From an uncultured Lachnospiraceae bacterium (lineage in GTDB: Bacteria > Bacillota > Clostridia > Lachnospirales > Lachnospiraceae), in assembly GCA_902797565.1 (NCBI GenBank), contig CADBTO010000353.1, positions 1 through 5,107 on the forward strand: 5,107 nt of DNA. The letters run 5' to 3'. Each line of letters starts with the position of its first letter. Positions within the stretch are counted from its first letter, which is position 1. The translations under genes and the position numbers were made by a program. Under the pieces are notes generated by a model. It saw nothing but the letters and a program-made list of their open reading frames with translations, was not told the DNA's origin and did not search any database. Positions 4,595 to 5,107 of the stretch are shown piece after piece.

Positions 4595-5107
4595 ATGGAT
4601 GCTCCGGTTGCTTATACCTTTGACCTCATCTATTTTGAGCATTTTTTGTTGATCCTGGTCCGTATCACGATGTTTCTGTTTATCGCACCTTTTTTTGCGC
4701 AGAACGGGGTGCCGGGAGAAACCAAAATAGGGCTTTCCTGCCTGTTATCCATCATAGTTTTATATATGATCGCACCGGAGGAAGAAATTTATTCGAGTGC
4801 CATAGGTTATGGAATGCTGGTTTTGAAAGAGGGAATTACGGGTTTGCTGCTTGGATACGCGGCAAACATTTGTAATTCCATTATTTTATTTGCGGGAAAT
4901 GTCATTGATATGGATATCGGGATCTCGATGGCGACCCAGTTCGACCCGTCGATGAGCACCCAGGTCACGGTGACAGGAAACCTGTATTACCATTTTATGC
5001 TTCTGCTGATGCTGACGATGAATATGCACCAGTATATCCTGCGTGCCGTGATTGATTCGTTTACCATGATCCCGCTCGGCGGGATGGTATTCCATTCAGA
5101 CCATCTG
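4595..5107 (+). CDS. fliR: FliR, flagellar type III export gate protein (3' truncated by window end)
   Basis: FliR is the single-copy subunit that joins the FliP pentamer to form the export gate. The frame from ATG 4595 stays open to the last base, giving 171 residues of an expected 250-270. Recognisable features are the hydrophobic first helix with LVRITMFLFIAPFF (21-34), the conserved NGVPGETKIGLS segment (37-48), and the FliR core EGITGLLLGYAANICNSIILF followed by AGNVIDMDIGISMATQFDP (79-118). Several membrane helices alternate with these. AAGAGG (4581-4586) lies 8 bases before the start; the spacer between them contains a T6 run. Order fliP-fliQ-fliR is universal in this system, and flhB would be expected next, outside the window. 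Confidence 0.95.
   Translation, partial: MDAPVAYTFDLIYFEHFLLILVRITMFLFIAPFFAQNGVPGETKIGLSCLLSIIVLYMIAPEEEIYSSAIGYGMLVLKEGITGLLLGYAANICNSIILFAGNVIDMDIGISMATQFDPSMSTQVTVTGNLYYHFMLLLMLTMNMHQYILRAVIDSFTMIPLGGMVFHSDHL

Noticed and set aside
4360..4623. Second open frame overlapping fliQ and the fliR start
   Set aside because: It is a frame-shifted shadow of fliQ, whose two-helix family signature is unmistakable in the other frame.

Overview
The window is a stretch of a flagellar/chemotaxis operon, all on the + strand. Genes run in the order (fliL?)-fliM-fliY-cheY-fliO-fliP-fliQ-fliR. This order, a FliY-type (CheC-FliN fusion) switch protein in place of a plain FliN, and a cheY set between switch and export-gate genes are the Bacillus/Clostridia fla/che arrangement. 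CheY and FliY closely resemble the Bacillus subtilis proteins. The roughly 50% GC content, the polar low-complexity insertions and the AAGGAG-type ribosome binding sites suggest a motile Clostridia member, possibly Lachnospiraceae. That family call is an inference.

Layout: positions 1-98 hold the last codons of an upstream gene, probably fliL. fliM (120-1100) and fliY (1100-2233) are coupled by a one-base stop/start overlap and encode the cytoplasmic C-ring switch. A 246-base gap (2234-2479) follows. It is the only large gap in the window, as every other junction is an overlap or at most 21 bases. It folds on paper into four consecutive GC-rich stems, the last followed by a T run, and carries a duplicated ATATAAAC/ribosome-binding-site motif just ahead of cheY. 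cheY (2480-2842) encodes the chemotaxis response regulator. Then come fliO (2835-3272, probably a TTG start inside cheY), fliP (3287-4288), fliQ (4304-4573) and fliR (4595 to the window end, 3' truncated), which encode the export gate of the flagellar type III secretion system.

How the genes work together: phosphorylated CheY docks on the N-terminal EIDNLL-type peptides of FliM and FliY and alters rotor switching. FliY also carries two intact CheC-type phosphatase motifs that can remove the phosphate. FliO assists assembly of the FliP-FliQ-FliR core complex, which exports rod, hook and filament subunits. The most unusual points are the structured fliY-cheY spacer, which matches no RNA family I recognise, and a FliP with a long signal peptide plus about 80 residues of polar low-complexity sequence before its conserved core.
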